A DNA stretch of 64,000 nt from Aeromonas taiwanensis (GCF_000820165.1 NZ_CDDD01000013.1:86884-150883), one strand, 5' to 3'; counted from the stretch's first letter, positions 8,635 through 17,660 are shown. Notes: a model not told the origin generated them from the letters alone. Made by a program: numbers and translations.

Positions 8635-9243
8635 ATGGACAACACCCCCCGCTCTGCGCACCCGCTCTATGAGGATGTGCTCGCCCTGCTGACCGCGGCA
8701 GGTTTCGTTTCACTCGGCATCTTCCTGTTCCATCAGGTCGGGCTGCTCACCGGTGGCACCGCCGGGTTGGCCCTGCTGTTGCAGCAGGTGACCGGCATCA
8801 GCTTCGGCCTGCTGTTCTTCACCATGAACCTGCCCTTCTATGCCCTGGCCTGGCTCAGGATGGGGCCGCGTTTCACCCTCAACACCTTCGCTTCCGTGGC
8901 CACCGTCTCCTTCATGACGGACCACCTCAACGCCGTGTTGCAGATAGGCAAGATTGAACCCGTCTATGCGGCCCTGATCGGGGGTACCCTGATCGGCATG
9001 GGGCTGCTCATCATGTTCCGCCACAAGGCGAGCCTGGGAGGCTTCAACATCCTGGCGCTCTTCATCCAGGACAGGTTCGGCATCCGGGCTGGAAAGCTGC
9101 AAATGGGGCTGGATTGTGCCATCGTCATCGCCTCTTTCTTCGTGGTCTCCCCCTGGTTGCTGGCTCTCTCCGTGGTGGCCGCCATCATCTGTAACCTGGT
9201 GTTGACACTCAATCACAAGCCGGGCCGTTATCAGATTGCCTGA
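8635..9243 (+). CDS. YitT family integral membrane protein
   Basis: 202 residues from the ATG at 8635, with about five hydrophobic helices and the conserved VGLLTGGTAGLALLLQQVTG and RHKASLGGFNILALFIQDRFG motifs of the YitT/DUF161 membrane domain. Unlike many YitT proteins it lacks the cytoplasmic DUF2179 tail. Start choice is uncertain: no strong ribosome site precedes 8635, and an in-frame GTG at 8548 would add 29 residues of non-membrane sequence. Transport substrate of the family is not established. Single gene ending at a bidirectional terminator. Confidence 0.8.
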   Translation: MDNTPRSAHPLYEDVLALLTAAGFVSLGIFLFHQVGLLTGGTAGLALLLQQVTGISFGLLFFTMNLPFYALAWLRMGPRFTLNTFASVATVSFMTDHLNAVLQIGKIEPVYAALIGGTLIGMGLLIMFRHKASLGGFNILALFIQDRFGIRAGKLQMGLDCAIVIASFFVVSPWLLALSVVAAIICNLVLTLNHKPGRYQIA

Positions 9244-9264
9244 GCCGCCGGCTCGCCCCGACAC

Positions 9265-9294
9265 AAAAAGAGCGCCTTATGGCGCTTTTTTTTT
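9265..9294. terminator. Bidirectional terminator between yitT-like gene and hmuV
   Basis: Stem AGCGCC (9271-9276) / GGCGCT (9281-9286), loop TTAT, flanked by a run of five A on the left and nine T on the right, so it can work on both strands. Confidence 0.85.
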
Positions 9295-9392
9295 CTCTGC
9301 AGTCTGGGGAGTCTGGGGCCCGGCCCCGGCTCTCTGGGCAGTGCATTTCCGGGGCCTGGGGGTTATCGCGATGGACGGCGGCGGGCCCGAGA

Positions 9393-10184
9393 TCAGATCA
9401 CCATGGGCAGGCCGCTCCGGGGGTGGTGGATCACCTGGGCCGGGTAGCCGTAGAGCCGCTCGATGAGCGCCGGCGTCAGCACCTCTGCCGGGGCGCCGTC
9501 CGCCATCAGGCGGCCCTGGGCCAGCATCACCAGCCGGTCGGCGTAGCGGGCTGCGAGGTTGAGATCGTGCAGCACCACCAGCACGGCGGTGTGACGGCCG
9601 GCCAGGGCGCGGGCCATGGCGAGCAGCTGATGCTGGTACTTGAGGTCGAGGGCCGAAGTGGGTTCGTCGAGCAGCAGCAGCCTCGGTTGTTGGGGCTCGT
9701 CGGGCGCCTGCCAGATCTGGGCAAGCACCCGGGCGAACTGTACCCGCTGGCGTTCCCCGCCGGAGAGGCCGGGATAGAGGCGGCCGGCCAGATGATCCAC
9801 CCCGGCATGGGTCATGGCGGCCCGCACTATGTGGTCGCGCCGGCTGGCTGGCTCGCTGTGGGGCAACCGGCCCATGGCCACCACCTCCTCGCAGAGGAAG
9901 GGAAAGCTCAGGGAGGAGCTCTGGGGCAAGACGCCGACCCGGTGCGCCAGCGCGTTGCCGGCCCAGCTCTGGCGTTCCCGGCCGAACAGGGTGATGGAGC
10001 CCTGACAGGCCAGCTCGCCGGTCAGGCACTTGAGCAGCGAACTCTTGCCCGCGCCATTGGGGCCGAGCAAGGCGGTCAGACTGCCCGCCTGCAGGCTGAG
10101 ATCCAGGCTGTCAAGGATGAGGCGGTTGCCCCGGGTGAGGCTGATCTCCCGGCACTCAAGCAGGGGGGAGGGGGATCCGGGCAA
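9393..10184 (-). CDS. hmuV: Haem ABC transporter ATP-binding protein HmuV
   Basis: 263 residues. Walker A GPNGAGKSS, signature LSGGERQRVQFARVL, Walker B RLLLLDEPTSALD and switch histidine in VVLHDLNLA are intact. It energises haem import through HmuU across the inner membrane. The start is an unusual TTG at 10184: AGGAG lies about 8 bases upstream and no ATG occurs before residue about 100, so TTG initiation is well supported. The gene begins 15 bases after the hmuU stop and ends the hmuTUV operon. Confidence 0.93.
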   Translation of the reverse strand: MPGSPSPLLECREISLTRGNRLILDSLDLSLQAGSLTALLGPNGAGKSSLLKCLTGELACQGSITLFGRERQSWAGNALAHRVGVLPQSSSLSFPFLCEEVVAMGRLPHSEPASRRDHIVRAAMTHAGVDHLAGRLYPGLSGGERQRVQFARVLAQIWQAPDEPQQPRLLLLDEPTSALDLKYQHQLLAMARALAGRHTAVLVVLHDLNLAARYADRLVMLAQGRLMADGAPAEVLTPALIERLYGYPAQVIHHPRSGLPMVI

Positions 10185-10199
10185 GGGGACTGTCTCCTG

Positions 10200-11231
10200 T
10201 TACAGGGTCCGGCGGCTCTTGACCAAGAGCCAGATGAAGAAGGGAGCCCCCATCAGGGCGGTGATGATGCCGACCGGCATCTCGGCCGGCGCCAGCAGGG
10301 TGCGCGCCAGCATGTCGGCGCCCAGTAGCAGGGCTGCCCCGAGCAAGGCGGAGAGCGGCAGCAGCCGGACGTGGTTGGGGCCGGCCAGCAGCCGCACCAG
10401 GTGGGGCACCACCAGGCCGACGAAGCCGATCATGCCCGCCACCGCCACCGCCACGCCGACTCCGGCGGCGGTGAGCAGGATGAGCCGCCGCTTGAGGGCC
10501 TGCACGTTCACCCCCAGGTGGCGAGCCTCCCCTTCGCCCAGCAGCAGGGCGTTGAGGGGATTGGCATCGCGCGCGAACAGCAGCAGCAGGGCGGCCAGGG
10601 TCAGCAGCGCCAGCGCCACGTCCACCGGCTTGCCCGCCGCCAGCGATCCCATCTGCCACAGGCTCAGGTTGCGCAGCATCTGATCGTCGGCGAGGTAGGT
10701 GAGCAGGCCGATCACGGCGCCGGAGAGCGCCGTGATGGCGACGCCGGCCAGCAGCATGACGGTGACCGAGGTGCCCCCCTCCCGGGTGCCGAGCAGATAG
10801 ACGAGGGTGGTGGTCAGCGCCCCGCCGAGGAAGGCGAGCAGGGGCAGCAGGCCGAGGCCGAGCAACGCCTGCAGCTGCTGGCCAAGAGGGGCCAGCAGCA
10901 CGATGGCCAGGGCGGCGCCGAGCGCTGCGCCGCCGGAGACGCCGATGATGCCGGGATCGGCCAGGGGGTTGCGAAACAGCCCCTGCATCACGGCGCCGCA
11001 GAGGCCGAGGATGCCCCCCACCGCGATGCAGAGCAGGGTGCGGGGCAGGCGGATCTCTTTCACGACGAGGAGCTTGTGGGCCTCCATCCCGCTCGCCTGC
11101 CCGGCGAACAGGGCGCGCAGGCTCTCGCCAAACGACAGGGACATGGGGCCGGTCGCCAGGGAGCCGACCAGCAGCAGCGCCAGCGCACCGCCGGTGAGGG
11201 CGAGCAGCCAAGGCAGTGGCAGGCGCATCAT
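10200..11231 (-). CDS. hmuU: Haem ABC transporter permease HmuU
   Basis: 343-residue FecCD/BtuC-type permease with about ten membrane helices. Recognisable motifs include RLPRTLLCIAVGGILGLCGAVMQGLFRNPLADPGIIGVSGGAA (in part) and GMIGFVGLVVPHLVR, the conserved C-terminal loop contacting the ATPase. The ATG at 11231 overlaps the hmuT stop (ATGA); the ATG directly after it (11228) has slightly better spacing from AAGG. A longer GTG start at 11249 would overlap hmuT further and is not preferred. Confidence 0.93.
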   Translation of the reverse strand: MMRLPLPWLLALTGGALALLLVGSLATGPMSLSFGESLRALFAGQASGMEAHKLLVVKEIRLPRTLLCIAVGGILGLCGAVMQGLFRNPLADPGIIGVSGGAALGAALAIVLLAPLGQQLQALLGLGLLPLLAFLGGALTTTLVYLLGTREGGTSVTVMLLAGVAITALSGAVIGLLTYLADDQMLRNLSLWQMGSLAAGKPVDVALALLTLAALLLLFARDANPLNALLLGEGEARHLGVNVQALKRRLILLTAAGVGVAVAVAGMIGFVGLVVPHLVRLLAGPNHVRLLPLSALLGAALLLGADMLARTLLAPAEMPVGIITALMGAPFFIWLLVKSRRTL

Positions 11232-12073
11232 GATCCTTGCTTGATCCACTGGGCGATCTGGTTCGCCTGCTGCAAGGATCTCAGGCTCAGCCCCCCCTGC
11301 AGGGCGTGGCCGTCGATGGCGTGGATGGCCCCGCGCTTGCCGGCGGGGGTGGCTTCCAGCGCCGGCACCTGGCCCAGCACGGAGGCGGGATCCTGATACT
11401 GCTGCCAGTCGCGCCCGCTCACCAGCACCAGGTCCGGCTGCAGTTCGATGAGGGATTCGGTGGAAACGGGCTTGTAGTCGTGCAGCCGGGCCACCGGGTT
11501 GACGCCGCCGGCCAGGGTGATGAGGGCGCTGGCGGTGGTGTTGCCACCGGCGATGCTGGTGGGCTGCCCCTTGTGCAGCAGCAGGAAGAGCACCTTGAGC
11601 GGTTTGTTCTGCTTCGCCTGGGTGGCCAGCTGCTCGCTCTGGGCCCGAATCTCGCCCTTCAGGCGCGCGCCGGCGGCCGGGTCCTGGAGCAGGGCGGCCA
11701 GGGTGTCGATGCGCTCGTCGAGGTTGGCGAGGGTGGGGGCGGTGGGCAGCACGTCCACCTCGACCCCGGCCCGGCGCAGCTGTGCCAGGGCGGGTGGCGG
11801 CCCCATCTCGTCGCTGCCGACCACCCGGGTCGGGGCCAGGCTCAGGATCCCCTCGGCGGCCAGGGCGCGGTGGTAGCCGACCCTGGGCAGGTTCTTGGGT
11901 TCAGGGCTGCTCACATCGGTGGCAATAATGCTCGACTCCCCCCCCAGCGCCAGGATGAGTTCCGTGGTGGCCGGGCCTATGCTGACGATACGCTCCTTCG
12001 CCGCGGCGGGCAGGGAAGAGAGGGAAAGGGCGCAGCCTAACAGGCTGAGAGCGAGGGCAAAACGACGGCCCAT
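11228..12073 (-). CDS. hmuT: Periplasmic haem-binding protein HmuT
   Basis: 281 residues beginning with a signal peptide (MGRRFALALSLLGCALSL..., cleavage near AAAKE). The class III solute-binding fold is shown by RIVSIGPATTELILALGG and RVGYHRALAAEGILSLAPTRVVGSDEMGPP in part; the tyrosine in VGYHRA corresponds to the haem-ligating region of HmuT/ShuT. The ATG at 12073 has GGAGG five bases upstream; an upstream frame to 12142 lacks a ribosome site and runs into the Fur box. First gene of hmuTUV, divergent from hutXZ. Confidence 0.92.
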   Translation of the reverse strand: MGRRFALALSLLGCALSLSSLPAAAKERIVSIGPATTELILALGGESSIIATDVSSPEPKNLPRVGYHRALAAEGILSLAPTRVVGSDEMGPPPALAQLRRAGVEVDVLPTAPTLANLDERIDTLAALLQDPAAGARLKGEIRAQSEQLATQAKQNKPLKVLFLLLHKGQPTSIAGGNTTASALITLAGGVNPVARLHDYKPVSTESLIELQPDLVLVSGRDWQQYQDPASVLGQVPALEATPAGKRGAIHAIDGHALQGGLSLRSLQQANQIAQWIKQGS

Positions 12074-12143
12074 GCGAACCTCCGAGGGGTGAGTGAGAGT
12101 GGGATTGCCGCCGAGAATATCAAGCCCGCGAGGAAAATGCACT

Positions 12144-12162
12144 GAGAATGAAAGCGATTATC
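12144..12162. promoter_or_regulatory. Fur-like box between hmuTUV and hutXZ
   Basis: The 19 bases match 14 of 19 positions of the Fur consensus GATAATGATAATCATTATC, with a perfect right half ATTATC. The site lies in the divergent intergenic region (71 bases from hmuT, 80 from hutX), suiting iron repression of both operons. Confidence 0.65.
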
Positions 12163-12241
12163 AATTGCGTTAAGTGGGTCGCTTCATTACAGTATCCGCC
12201 GCGACATCGAGCACCATTACAGATCATCCAGGGGAGAACCG

Positions 12242-12754
12242 ATGAGCATTGCACAACGCATTCAGACACTGCTGGAGCAGGACCCCAGCGCTCACCCGTC
12301 CAGCATCGCCACCCAGCTGGCCGTCAGCGAGTGGGAGGTGGTGCGCCACCTGCCCGCCGACTTGATGACGCAAGTGCCGAGCGATCAGGCCGAAGCCCTG
12401 CTGGCGGATCTGGCCAGCTGGGGTCCGGTGACCACCATCGTCGAGTCCGACGGCTCCATCTTCGAGGTGAAAGCCCCCTTCCCCAAGGGCAAGACGGCAC
12501 GCGGCTACTACAACCTGATGGGACGGGACGGCGAGATGCACGGTCATCTCAGGCTCGACAACGTGGTGGGCATCGCCCTGGTCAGCAAGCTGTTCATGGG
12601 CAAGGAGGGGCACTCCTTCCAGTTCTTCGGCCATAGCGGTCGCTGCATTTTCAAGATCTACCTGGGCCGCGACGAGCAGCGCCAGCTGCTGCCTGATCAG
12701 GTAGAGCGTTTCATGGCCCTGCGCCACCAGTATCAAGAGGAAGTGAAAGCATGA
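12242..12754 (+). CDS. hutX: Haem utilisation cystosolic carrier protein HutX
   Basis: 170 residues, soluble. The family transports haem in the cytoplasm and hands it to HutZ in Vibrio cholerae. Characteristic segments include SEWEVVRHLP near residue 30 and FEVKAPFPKGKTARGYYNL with GHLRLDNV. The ATG has GGGGAG five to six bases upstream. The stop overlaps the hutZ start (ATGA), so the two are coupled. It is divergent from hmuTUV across a Fur-like box. Confidence 0.92.
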   Translation: MSIAQRIQTLLEQDPSAHPSSIATQLAVSEWEVVRHLPADLMTQVPSDQAEALLADLASWGPVTTIVESDGSIFEVKAPFPKGKTARGYYNLMGRDGEMHGHLRLDNVVGIALVSKLFMGKEGHSFQFFGHSGRCIFKIYLGRDEQRQLLPDQVERFMALRHQYQEEVKA

Positions 12755-13308
12755 GTGAACGTCAGGAGCGTCTGCAAAATCGCCTGCAACCGGAGATCCG
12801 CGAATTCCGCGACGGTTGCCGCACCCTGCAGCTCGCGACCGTGGACAGTGAAGGCAACCCCAATGCCAGCTATGCCCCCTTCGTGCTGCAGGAGGATGGT
12901 TACTATGTGCTCATCTCCGAGATCGCCCGCCACGCCCGCAACCTGCAACAGGTGCCCAGGGTGTCGCTGATGCTGATCGAGGACGAGAGCGGCGCCCGCG
13001 AGCTGTTTGCCCGCAAGCGCCTCACCTTCGATGCGCTGGCCGAGGTGGTGGCTCGCGACGACGTGCGCTGGGAGAAGGCCGTTACCGCCTTGGAAGGGCG
13101 CTTCGGCGAGATAGTCAGGGGGCTTTCCAACCTCAAGGACTTCGTGCTGTTTCGCCTCAAGCCCGAGCAGGGACTCTTCGTCAAGGGCTTCGGCCAGGCG
13201 TTCCGGGTCTCCGGCGACGAGCTGGTGGACTTCGTCCATCTGGTAGAGGGGCACAAGCGCATCGACAACGGCGCCGAGCTGACCAGCCCGGCGGACGAAC
13301 CGGTCTGA
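12751..13308 (+). CDS. hutZ: Haem-degrading oxygenase-like protein HutZ
   Basis: 185 residues with the FMN-binding split-barrel fold of the HugZ/HutZ family. The motif RTLQLATVDSEGNPNASYAPFVL and the C-terminal GQAFRVSG with the histidine-containing VEGHKR tail are as in HutZ, where the C-terminal region ligates haem. The enzyme opens haem to release iron in the cytoplasm. Coupled to hutX by a four-base overlap and followed by a strong terminator. Confidence 0.92.
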   Translation: MSERQERLQNRLQPEIREFRDGCRTLQLATVDSEGNPNASYAPFVLQEDGYYVLISEIARHARNLQQVPRVSLMLIEDESGARELFARKRLTFDALAEVVARDDVRWEKAVTALEGRFGEIVRGLSNLKDFVLFRLKPEQGLFVKGFGQAFRVSGDELVDFVHLVEGHKRIDNGAELTSPADEPV

Positions 13309-13328
13309 CGGACGCGAGTCTGGCATGA

Positions 13329-13360
13329 AAAACGGGCAGCCCAGGCTGCCCGTTTTGTTG
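13329..13360. terminator. Bidirectional terminator after hutZ
   Basis: Stem ACGGGCAGCC (13332-13341) / GGCTGCCCGT (13344-13353) flanked by A-run left and TTTGTT right; convergent genes lie on both sides. Confidence 0.85.
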
Positions 13361-13374
13361 TCTGCACGCCCCGG

Positions 13375-13782
13375 TCACTCCTGCCAGGAGGCCTGGTTGG
13401 GGAAGGCATCGCGATCGGCCTGGGAGGCGGTCTCGTTGCATTCTCCCCGGATCTTCCAGGAGGTCTGGCTGAGGACGATGTAGCCACTGCGGCAATACTT
13501 GTTCGTCGCCAGCATCTGGGCCAGCTGATCGTCCTGCAGCGCCTCCCGGCGCTCCAGCAGGCTCTTGCTGCGGCGGGTCAGGCGACTGTCATCGTCCTCC
13601 TGCAAGCGGCCCGGCAGGGCGTCTAGGGGCGCGGCCTCGAAGGTGAAGCGCTTGCTCCCCTCCTCGTTGATGTGGGTGTGGAACAGGGGGGCCGGGCCAT
13701 CGGGCGCTATCCCCGGCAAACCGGAGCAGGCGGTGATCGCCGGTAACGACAGCAGCAGGACAACAGCAGAGAGTTGACGCAC
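13375..13782 (-). CDS. Hypothetical lipoprotein
   Basis: 135 residues from a GTG at 13782, which has GGAG six bases upstream; a TTG at 13794 is the longer alternative. The N-terminus is a lipoprotein signal with lipobox ITAC (Cys19 from GTG). The mature part is polar and contains two further cysteines (KYCRSGY and RGECNET) that could form a disulfide in the periplasm. No known domain is recognised. It is convergent with hutZ and lies downstream of the isochorismatase-like gene on the same strand, but nothing ties it to haem. Confidence 0.7.
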   Translation of the reverse strand: MRQLSAVVLLLSLPAITACSGLPGIAPDGPAPLFHTHINEEGSKRFTFEAAPLDALPGRLQEDDDSRLTRRSKSLLERREALQDDQLAQMLATNKYCRSGYIVLSQTSWKIRGECNETASQADRDAFPNQASWQE

Positions 13783-13824
13783 ACAAGACTCCAATCAGGT
13801 GATCGCTTCAGGGCGGGCAGCTTA

Positions 13825-14373
13825 TCACGCCTGCGCGCCTTGAGGGTTGGTGAGCAGTTGATCCGTGGTGAGCAGGGTCACGCTTCTGCCCTGGGGCAGG
13901 CTCAGGTGCCGCCACATCCAGTGGTGATGCTCGATGATCTGTTCGGCACTCAGGTGTGGCCTGTCCGCCGTGGTGTGGGCATCGGTCACCGCGAAAACGT
14001 CGAACCCCTGGGCCGCGGCGCTGCGCAGCGTGGTGTCGACGCAAAAGTCGGTGGCGCAGCCGCACAGCAGCAGCCTGTCCACCGGCTGCTCCGCCAGCAG
14101 GAAGCCGAGCTCGGTGTCGAGGAAGCTGTCGCAGGCGGTCTTGCGTACCCGGCTGTCATGGGCGCCCGGCGTCAGATCGGCGTGCAGTTGCCAGCCCGCG
14201 CTGTGGGGTTCGAGTTCGGATCCCGGCTCGTCGTGCTGCACATAGATGACGCGCCCTTGCCGGGCCCGCACGGCGTCGGCCAGACGATTGACGTTGGCGA
14301 TGACCCGGGCGTCCTGATGGCGGGGTTGCTCGAAAAGCCCTTGTTGCATGTCGATGACCAGTAACACATCCAT
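13825..14373 (-). CDS. Cysteine hydrolase of the isochorismatase-like family
   Basis: 182 residues. Catalytic triad pattern: Asp8 in LLVIDMQQG, a lysine in RVRKTACDSF, and the nucleophile cysteine in CGCATDFCVD. The family hydrolyses amides or vinyl ethers (nicotinamidase, isochorismatase and others); the substrate cannot be told. ATG at 14373 has AAGGA upstream. It begins 21 bases after the ChaN gene, so the two are probably cotranscribed. Confidence 0.88.
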   Translation of the reverse strand: MDVLLVIDMQQGLFEQPRHQDARVIANVNRLADAVRARQGRVIYVQHDEPGSELEPHSAGWQLHADLTPGAHDSRVRKTACDSFLDTELGFLLAEQPVDRLLLCGCATDFCVDTTLRSAAAQGFDVFAVTDAHTTADRPHLSAEQIIEHHHWMWRHLSLPQGRSVTLLTTDQLLTNPQGAQA

Positions 14374-14394
14374 ATGAAATCCTTGGGCTATTTG

Positions 14395-15360
14395 TCAGGG
14401 TTGCAGCCACTGGCTGCAGTCACGGCTGCGAGATTGATGCAGTGCGCCCATATCTTGCTTCATTTCCTCCGCATTTAGCCAGCGCTCCGGCAGGGGGGCG
14501 ATCTGCACCCTGACGTCTGGGGTACTCCCCGGGGCGGCCCTGGCATCCGTCTGCGGCACGATCAGCGCCACCTTGAGGGCCGGGTTGCGGCTGGCGATGC
14601 GGCTGGCGATGCCGAGCCCCCCCTCCACGTGGAAGTTGCCGGCGATGTGCAGGATGCGCCGGCCGGGGTGCTTGCCGAGGTAGTCGACCATGCTCTCGGC
14701 CATGGTGTCGTCCCAGCTGGTCTGGGCGGCGAAGCGGCGGGCATTGCCATCCGCATCCCCATGGTGCATGGAGGCCATGAACTTCTGGCGATAGGGATCA
14801 TCGCCGAGGGTGAGTTCGCGGGCGAGCTGGCTGCGGCGGCTGGCGGGCAGCCTGTCGAGCCAGGTCGGGCCCTCCTGGCCGACACAGCTCACCAGCGGCT
14901 TGGGGGCATTGGCGGCGATCACCGGCAGTTGATGGCTCTTGGCAAATTCCACCAGGGGGCGGTAGTCGCTCGGGTAGTTGGGCCAGGCATGGCCGTCCCG
15001 GATCAGCGCCGACTCGCCGATGCGCCCGGCGAGGTAGGCGTCCAGCACCGGCTGATCGGCGCGGCTGAACTGCTCCATGGAGAGCACCAGGGCGCGGCCA
15101 TCCCCCTGGGCGATCCCGGCCAGCCCCGCCAGCAGGCGGGCCTGCAGCAGGTGAACGGCCGGGTGGGTGTGAAGCTCCCCCACCAGCACGATGTCGGCAT
15201 CCTTCACCCTCTCCAGCGCCTGGGGCAGGGTCAGCGAGCGATCTCCCTGCCCCTCGGTGAGGCGGTAGTCATAGAGGGTGCGGGGTGGCTCGCCCTGGGG
15301 CGGCGTGGCGCAGGCGGCCAGCAGCAGGGGCAGGGCGAGCAGGGGGAGTCGTCGGGTCAT
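14395..15360 (-). CDS. ChaN family haem-binding lipoprotein
   Basis: 321 residues with a lipobox (LLLAACATP). The ChaN/DUF399 signature DIVLVGELHTHPAVH is followed by LSMEQFSRADQPVLDAYLAG and, near the C-terminus, RILHIAGNFHVEGGLGIASR. ChaN of Campylobacter is an outer-membrane-associated, Fur-regulated haem-binding lipoprotein. Here the gene is divergent from the haem receptor and shares its Fur-box-bearing promoter region, which supports a haem role. Confidence 0.88.
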   Translation of the reverse strand: MTRRLPLLALPLLLAACATPPQGEPPRTLYDYRLTEGQGDRSLTLPQALERVKDADIVLVGELHTHPAVHLLQARLLAGLAGIAQGDGRALVLSMEQFSRADQPVLDAYLAGRIGESALIRDGHAWPNYPSDYRPLVEFAKSHQLPVIAANAPKPLVSCVGQEGPTWLDRLPASRRSQLARELTLGDDPYRQKFMASMHHGDADGNARRFAAQTSWDDTMAESMVDYLGKHPGRRILHIAGNFHVEGGLGIASRIASRNPALKVALIVPQTDARAAPGSTPDVRVQIAPLPERWLNAEEMKQDMGALHQSRSRDCSQWLQP

Positions 15361-15454
15361 GGCATCTCACAATGTCGGGGGTGCTGCGCCACACGATGGC
15401 AGCATGGCGAGCGGAAAAAAAGTGGCGCCAGTGTAAAGGGGAATTGATGCAAAA

Positions 15455-15473
15455 GAAAATGAGAATGATTTAC
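15455..15473. promoter_or_regulatory. Fur-like box, upstream copy
   Basis: Matches 14 of 19 bases of the Fur consensus. It lies 46 bases upstream of the stronger Fur box before the haem receptor and about 95 bases from the chaN start, so it could serve the divergent promoter. Confidence 0.45.
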
Positions 15474-15518
15474 TTTATTGTTGATCTTTGTTCGTGTCGG
15501 GGTAAGATGCCTCCCGCT

Positions 15519-15533
15519 TGATAATAATTCTCA
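15519..15533. promoter_or_regulatory. Fur box before haem receptor gene
   Basis: TGATAATAATTCTCA fits the 7-1-7 Fur motif TGATAAT-N-ATTATCA at 13 of 14 defined bases. It ends 14 bases before the receptor GTG start. Confidence 0.8.
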
Positions 15534-15547
15534 ATAAGGACTTTGCA

Positions 15548-17641
15548 GTGGCGCACAACTACACCCCCTCACTGATTGCCCTCGCCGTGGCGGCAGGGCT
15601 GGTTTCCCCCGCCTTCGCCGCAGACACCCAGACCGATGAGGTCATGGTGGTCAGCGGCTCCCGGATGGAACAGAAGCTGGAAGATGTCTCCGGCCCCATC
15701 GCCGTCATCACCTCGGAGCAGATAGAAGAGCAGGTCGTCAGCAACGTGGCCGATCTGTTCCGCTACGAGCCGGGCGTGAGCGTGCAGGGGGGAGCGGGGG
15801 ATGCCCAGACCTTCACCATTCGCGGCATGAGCGAGAACCGGGTCAAGGTGGTGCAGGATGGCGTGCGCCAGAACGATGCCTACAAGAACGGCGGCGTGGG
15901 TCAGACCTACTTCGACACCGACATGATCAAGCAGGTGGAAGTGGCCAAGGGACCGGCGTCCGCCGCCTACGGCTCCGATGCCCTGGGGGGCGTCATCGCC
16001 ATCACCACCAAGGATGCCGGCGACTTCCTGAAGGGGCGTGACAGCTACCTGGACGCGACCACGGGCTACGCCTCCAGCAGCCACCAGAAGATGGCGGGCA
16101 TCACGGGGGCGCTGCGCGCCGGGGAGTTCGAGAACCTGCTGCGCTACACCTGGCGGGACGGCGGGGTGACCCAGAATTACGACGGCGACAAGGACGAGTT
16201 CGACATCATCAGCCAGGCCGTGCTGTTCAAGAGCAAGTGGAATCTCAGCGACGATCAGTTCCTGAAGCTGACGATCGACTACTTCACCGAAGGGCAGGAT
16301 CCGGATGCCGTCGATCTGACCAAGACCGGCTCCGTCTTCAACCAGCCGATCACCGACAAGGAGACCGACAACCTCTCCCTGGTGCTGGATCACGGCCTCG
16401 CCCTGAACGCCCCCTGGGCGGATCGGGTGGACAGCAAGGTGTATTACACCCGCACCAAGCAGACCCTGGATCAGTACGCCTCCTCCAAATACCCGGTGCG
16501 GCCGACCAACCCCTATGTGACCAAGAACTCGCTGGATCACAACGGTTTCGAGCAGGAGAGCCTGGGGGCTCAGGTGAAGTTCAGCAAGGCCCTCGCCAGT
16601 CAGCGTCTGGCCTGGGGTCTGGAATACGAGCACACCGACAACGAGCGCACCCGCTTCAAGGGGCCGACCGTACAGGGCGACTTCGTCGGCTACAGCGAGC
16701 TGAGTTTCCCGTCCACCACCAGCGAGCGCAGCGCGCTCTGGGCCTTCGACGAGATCAAGTTCGGCGAGCGCTGGGTGCTGACCCCGGGCATGCGTTACGA
16801 CTACTACAAGATGACTCCGGACGAGGATCCCGCCTACACGGGCGAGAACATGAAGAAGATCTCCGAGGGGGAGTTCTCGCCCAAGCTGGGGCTGGTGTTC
16901 AAGGCTCACGAGGCGGCGAACCTGTTCGCCCAGTACAGCCACGGCTTCAAGGTGCCCATGTATGACAACGCCTTCTCCACCCTGAACCACCAGGCGTATG
17001 GTTACCGCATCGAGCCGAACCCGAACCTCAAGCCCGAGAGCAGCGACGGCATCGATCTCGGCGTGCGCGGCAGCAGCGGCGGTTTCAGCTACGAGGTCGC
17101 CACCTTCTACAACAAGTTCGACGACTTCATCGAGCTGACCGGGGTGGGGACGGAAGGGCGCACCGCCGTCTACCAGTACCAGAACCTGGACAAGGCGACC
17201 ACCAAGGGGGCCGAGGTCAAGGCGGACTACTGGCTGAACGCTCTGGTCAACGTCTGGGGCAACCTGGCCTACATCGAAGGCAAGGATGGCGATGGCAACT
17301 ACATCAACAGCCTGAGCCCCCTGAACGGCAGCCTGGGCGTGCGCCTGGAGCAGCCGAACTGGAACATCAACACCGCCCTGCGCTTCGCCGACGACATGGA
17401 CAAGGTGGGCAAGGATTCCCGCGGCAACGACAACATCAAGAGCGCCGGCTGGGGCGTGGTGGATCTCTATGCCCAGTTCAAGCCGATGCAGGATCTGCAG
17501 CTCAACGTCGGCGTCTTCAACCTGTTTGACAAGGAGTACGTGAGCTACGAGAGCATCACCGGCCTCGCCGCCAGCGCGGACACCAGCGGTCAGACCGAGC
17601 CGGGTCGCAACCTGAGCGCACGGGTGAAGTACGTGTTCTGA
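15548..17641 (+). CDS. TonB-dependent haem/haemoglobin receptor
   Basis: 697 residues from a GTG at 15548 (AAGGA about 7 bases upstream). A signal peptide ends AFA; the TonB box region DEVMVVSGSR follows, then a plug domain (ITSEQIEEQ...RYEPGVSVQGG...FTIRGMSENRVKVVQDGVRQ in part) and a 22-strand type barrel ending in aromatic KYVF. The haem-receptor NPNL motif is present (EPNPNLKPES) with a histidine about 11 residues before it; the usual FRAP is FKVP here. The family is the HutA/HugA/HupA group, taking haem into the periplasm for HmuT. A longer frame from 15518 overlaps the Fur box and is rejected. Confidence 0.93.
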   Translation: MAHNYTPSLIALAVAAGLVSPAFAADTQTDEVMVVSGSRMEQKLEDVSGPIAVITSEQIEEQVVSNVADLFRYEPGVSVQGGAGDAQTFTIRGMSENRVKVVQDGVRQNDAYKNGGVGQTYFDTDMIKQVEVAKGPASAAYGSDALGGVIAITTKDAGDFLKGRDSYLDATTGYASSSHQKMAGITGALRAGEFENLLRYTWRDGGVTQNYDGDKDEFDIISQAVLFKSKWNLSDDQFLKLTIDYFTEGQDPDAVDLTKTGSVFNQPITDKETDNLSLVLDHGLALNAPWADRVDSKVYYTRTKQTLDQYASSKYPVRPTNPYVTKNSLDHNGFEQESLGAQVKFSKALASQRLAWGLEYEHTDNERTRFKGPTVQGDFVGYSELSFPSTTSERSALWAFDEIKFGERWVLTPGMRYDYYKMTPDEDPAYTGENMKKISEGEFSPKLGLVFKAHEAANLFAQYSHGFKVPMYDNAFSTLNHQAYGYRIEPNPNLKPESSDGIDLGVRGSSGGFSYEVATFYNKFDDFIELTGVGTEGRTAVYQYQNLDKATTKGAEVKADYWLNALVNVWGNLAYIEGKDGDGNYINSLSPLNGSLGVRLEQPNWNINTALRFADDMDKVGKDSRGNDNIKSAGWGVVDLYAQFKPMQDLQLNVGVFNLFDKEYVSYESITGLAASADTSGQTEPGRNLSARVKYVF

Positions 17642-17660
17642 CGGAACGGTGCATGTCATA

